DNA of 5,885 nt, taken from the NCBI GenBank assembly GCA_029934095.1, contig JAOZMV010000107.1, forward strand, positions 1 through 5,885. Direction: 5' to 3'. The DNA is from Desulfuromusa sp. (GTDB lineage Bacteria > Desulfobacterota > Desulfuromonadia > Desulfuromonadales > Geopsychrobacteraceae). Below, in pieces: positions 4,338 through 5,885 of this stretch. Below the pieces are notes generated by a model. It was given only the letters and a program-made list of their open reading frames with translations, was not told the origin of the DNA and made no database searches. Both the position numbers and the translations under genes were made by a program. Numbering within the stretch: position 1 is the stretch's first letter; every line of letters starts with the position of its first letter.

Positions 4338-5885
4338 TCAATATGATCGCCAATAAATTGGATAAACGGTCCCACCAAGAACGGGATCTTCGGTACACAG
4401 CCCGCCACCACAACCAATCAGGAGTTTCGCCTTACCTGTTGGTGGTAACAGAACAACTATTCCCGAGGGAATTCCCACTCCCAAATCAACGGAACGGTCT
4501 TCTTTTCTCAAGACATCTCCAGAATTATTGACAGCGCGGTTATTGTTTGTTGTTGCTTCGCCATCATTATTTGCAGAGCCATTATTGGCCAGATTGTTGA
4601 AATTGAGCACGGCCTCTCCAGTCAGATAATCAACAGCATACAGCCTGGAAATACCCAGATTTCCAGATATGCAGGGATCCAGGTTCAAGGTCCCGGGAGC
4701 ATAAGTTGAATAATAGGCAACCTTATTGAAAGTCAACGCCGGCGCAAGAACCTTCTCCCCATCATGACTTGTTTCATCGAGACTGATTTGCCAGCCAAAA
4801 TTACCCGAAACCGCTCCGCCAGAGAGGAGGGTGCCAGCCTCTAGAGAGGTCAATATTGATTCCAGGTCAGCTGCGCTGGTGGTTTCTTCCTGGAGTAAAT
4901 TATCGGTAACGTCAACGATATTGTCTGCATCGATTGCTTCAACTGTTGTCTGATATCGATCAAAAATTGCGTACATACGATCAATGACATCTTTGTTTAA
5001 CGGGTGGGCTCTATCCCCGGTGCCAAAGTACAGGTTGATGATTCCCCCTACTTGCAGGGTGACAGAGGGACGATAGAAAATTTTTCTTCCCTCGGTTCCA
5101 TCGCCATCCTCATTGGCAGAGAAGATTCTTTTGCCAATCCAGTTGGTGATCACGGGATTTGAATATGGTCTTAAGGTATCCCCGCCAGCACCGTATTGAC
5201 TGAATCTCCACATTTGTCCACCGGTATCTCCAGCATAGAGTCGATCAACAAAACCATCATAATCGGTATCCAGCACCGTGATATCGGTTGGAAAAGAGTA
5301 GGTCAGTCTTGCGGAGTTATAGGCATTGCTGGTCTCTCCATAGATAAAGTCCCAAACTTTTGTTGCCGATGTTGCGATTGTCGGCACCCCTCCACCGCCT
5401 ATGGTTGCAACCTCAAATGCATAGACGCCCCTTCCTTTAGGGTGATTCGTGACCGGAGTTGCGCCATCTTTTGTCGGTGTCACTGTTGCTGTGGACGTTA
5501 CGTGGCCAGAATCATCTGTTCGAGGAGGGACGTCTGTATTGGTAAACCCTTGAGTATCTCCAAAGCGACCGTCTTCGTTGAGGTTGTCATACCCGGCACC
5601 GACAAAAGCAGCGAGGACAACATTTCCAGAACTATTTTTTACCAGACCAAAGTTCGGCGTACTCCAGGTTTGCCCTAATTCTGAAAAATCAGCTTGACTG
5701 CTATCAATTTTCCAAAGGTATTTCGGGCTATCGGGATCGGTTACATCAAGGGCATAGTAGGCGTTTCCACCCCGCCGCATCCCAAACAGTAATATGACCT
5801 TATCGTGATTTCCGTCCTGATCGGTGGTTTCAATGTTGCCATCTCTATTGGCATCATAAATATAACTTACGGGAGATCCGTCCAT
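4338..5885 (-). CDS. pilY1: PilY1-type pilus tip protein, C-terminal beta-propeller part (partial)
   Basis: The last 515 codons of a larger gene whose 5' end is outside the window; complete PilY1 proteins are usually above 1000 residues, with an N-terminal adhesin part that would lie beyond 5885. The first residues (M)DGSPVSYIYD are internal, since 'DGSP' is a typical stretch before the propeller, so the ATG at 5885 is not the start. Recognisable PilY1/PilC propeller stretches are 'LLFGMRRGGNAYYALDVTDPD' (split at 32-52), 'WSTPNFG' (74-80), 'GVYAFEV' (153-159), 'LYAGDTGGQMWRF' (216-228) and 'LYFGTGDR' (285-292). DTDYDGFVD (206-214) matches the DxDxDxxxD calcium loop that controls pilus extension/retraction in Pseudomonas PilY1. 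A second loop, DANRDGNIE (11-19), is similar. C492 and C497 near the end may form a disulfide. PilY1 acts at the pilus tip and cell surface in adhesion and in priming assembly with minor pilins. The gene leads the visible part of the operon; minor pilin genes probably lie upstream, off the window. Confidence 0.94.
   Translation of the reverse strand: MDGSPVSYIYDANRDGNIETTDQDGNHDKVILLFGMRRGGNAYYALDVTDPDSPKYLWKIDSSQADFSELGQTWSTPNFGLVKNSSGNVVLAAFVGAGYDNLNEDGRFGDTQGFTNTDVPPRTDDSGHVTSTATVTPTKDGATPVTNHPKGRGVYAFEVATIGGGGVPTIATSATKVWDFIYGETSNAYNSARLTYSFPTDITVLDTDYDGFVDRLYAGDTGGQMWRFSQYGAGGDTLRPYSNPVITNWIGKRIFSANEDGDGTEGRKIFYRPSVTLQVGGIINLYFGTGDRAHPLNKDVIDRMYAIFDRYQTTVEAIDADNIVDVTDNLLQEETTSAADLESILTSLEAGTLLSGGAVSGNFGWQISLDETSHDGEKVLAPALTFNKVAYYSTYAPGTLNLDPCISGNLGISRLYAVDYLTGEAVLNFNNLANNGSANNDGEATTNNNRAVNNSGDVLRKEDRSVDLGVGIPSGIVVLLPPTGKAKLLIGCGGGLCTEDPVLGGTVYPIYWRSY

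Noticed and set aside
5883..5885. ATG at the right edge as the pilY1 start
   Set aside because: The residues that follow are internal to the PilY1 family and there is no signal peptide; the gene clearly continues outside the window.

Overview
The window looks like chromosomal DNA of a Gram-negative bacterium. My best guess, from memory of how these proteins look, is a Desulfuromonadales-like deltaproteobacterium (Desulfobacterota). The reasons are the TrpE sequence style, a PilY1 with an 'FGMRRGGNAYYALDVTDP' type repeat, GGAGG ribosome binding sites, and coding regions of moderate base composition separated by A+T-rich spacers. I could not run a search to confirm the taxonomy.

Layout. (1) Positions 1-49, minus strand: the first 16 codons of an unidentified gene with a strong ribosome binding site. 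(2) 246-1004, minus strand: a complete IclR-family transcription regulator that reads towards the partial gene, with a good sigma70-type promoter at 1090-1118. (3) 1005-1601: about 600 bases of A+T-rich spacer between the divergent iclR-type gene and trpE. It holds the regulator's promoter, a perfect 8-bp inverted repeat, a TGG-rich open stretch that could be a trp leader, and a small hairpin just before trpE. (4) 1602-3083, plus strand: a complete, intact trpE (anthranilate synthase component I). No trpG or other trp gene follows it. (5) 3084-3207: a short convergent spacer with a G+C-rich interrupted inverted repeat and no convincing terminator. (6) 3208-5885, minus strand: the downstream end of a type IV pilus minor-pilin operon, in transcription order pilY1 (5' end outside the window), a secreted two-domain Ig-like protein, and a GspH/FimT-type pseudopilin, tightly packed (37-nt and 1-nt gaps).

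How the genes work together. The three minus-strand genes on the right should form one operon whose products act in the periplasm or at the cell surface. PilY1 is the tip-associated adhesin and assembly factor, the pseudopilin is part of the initiation/tip complex, and the Ig-like protein is probably an accessory surface factor. TrpE makes anthranilate from chorismate for tryptophan and needs a TrpG partner that must be encoded elsewhere. The IclR-type regulator probably controls itself and/or the partial gene at the left edge; nothing ties it to trpE beyond the shared divergent spacer.

Most of the window is ordinary. The parts most worth a second look are the trpE leader, the isolated trpE, and the uncharacterised Ig-like protein inside the pilus operon. 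I see no defence system, mobile element, CRISPR array, tRNA or rRNA.
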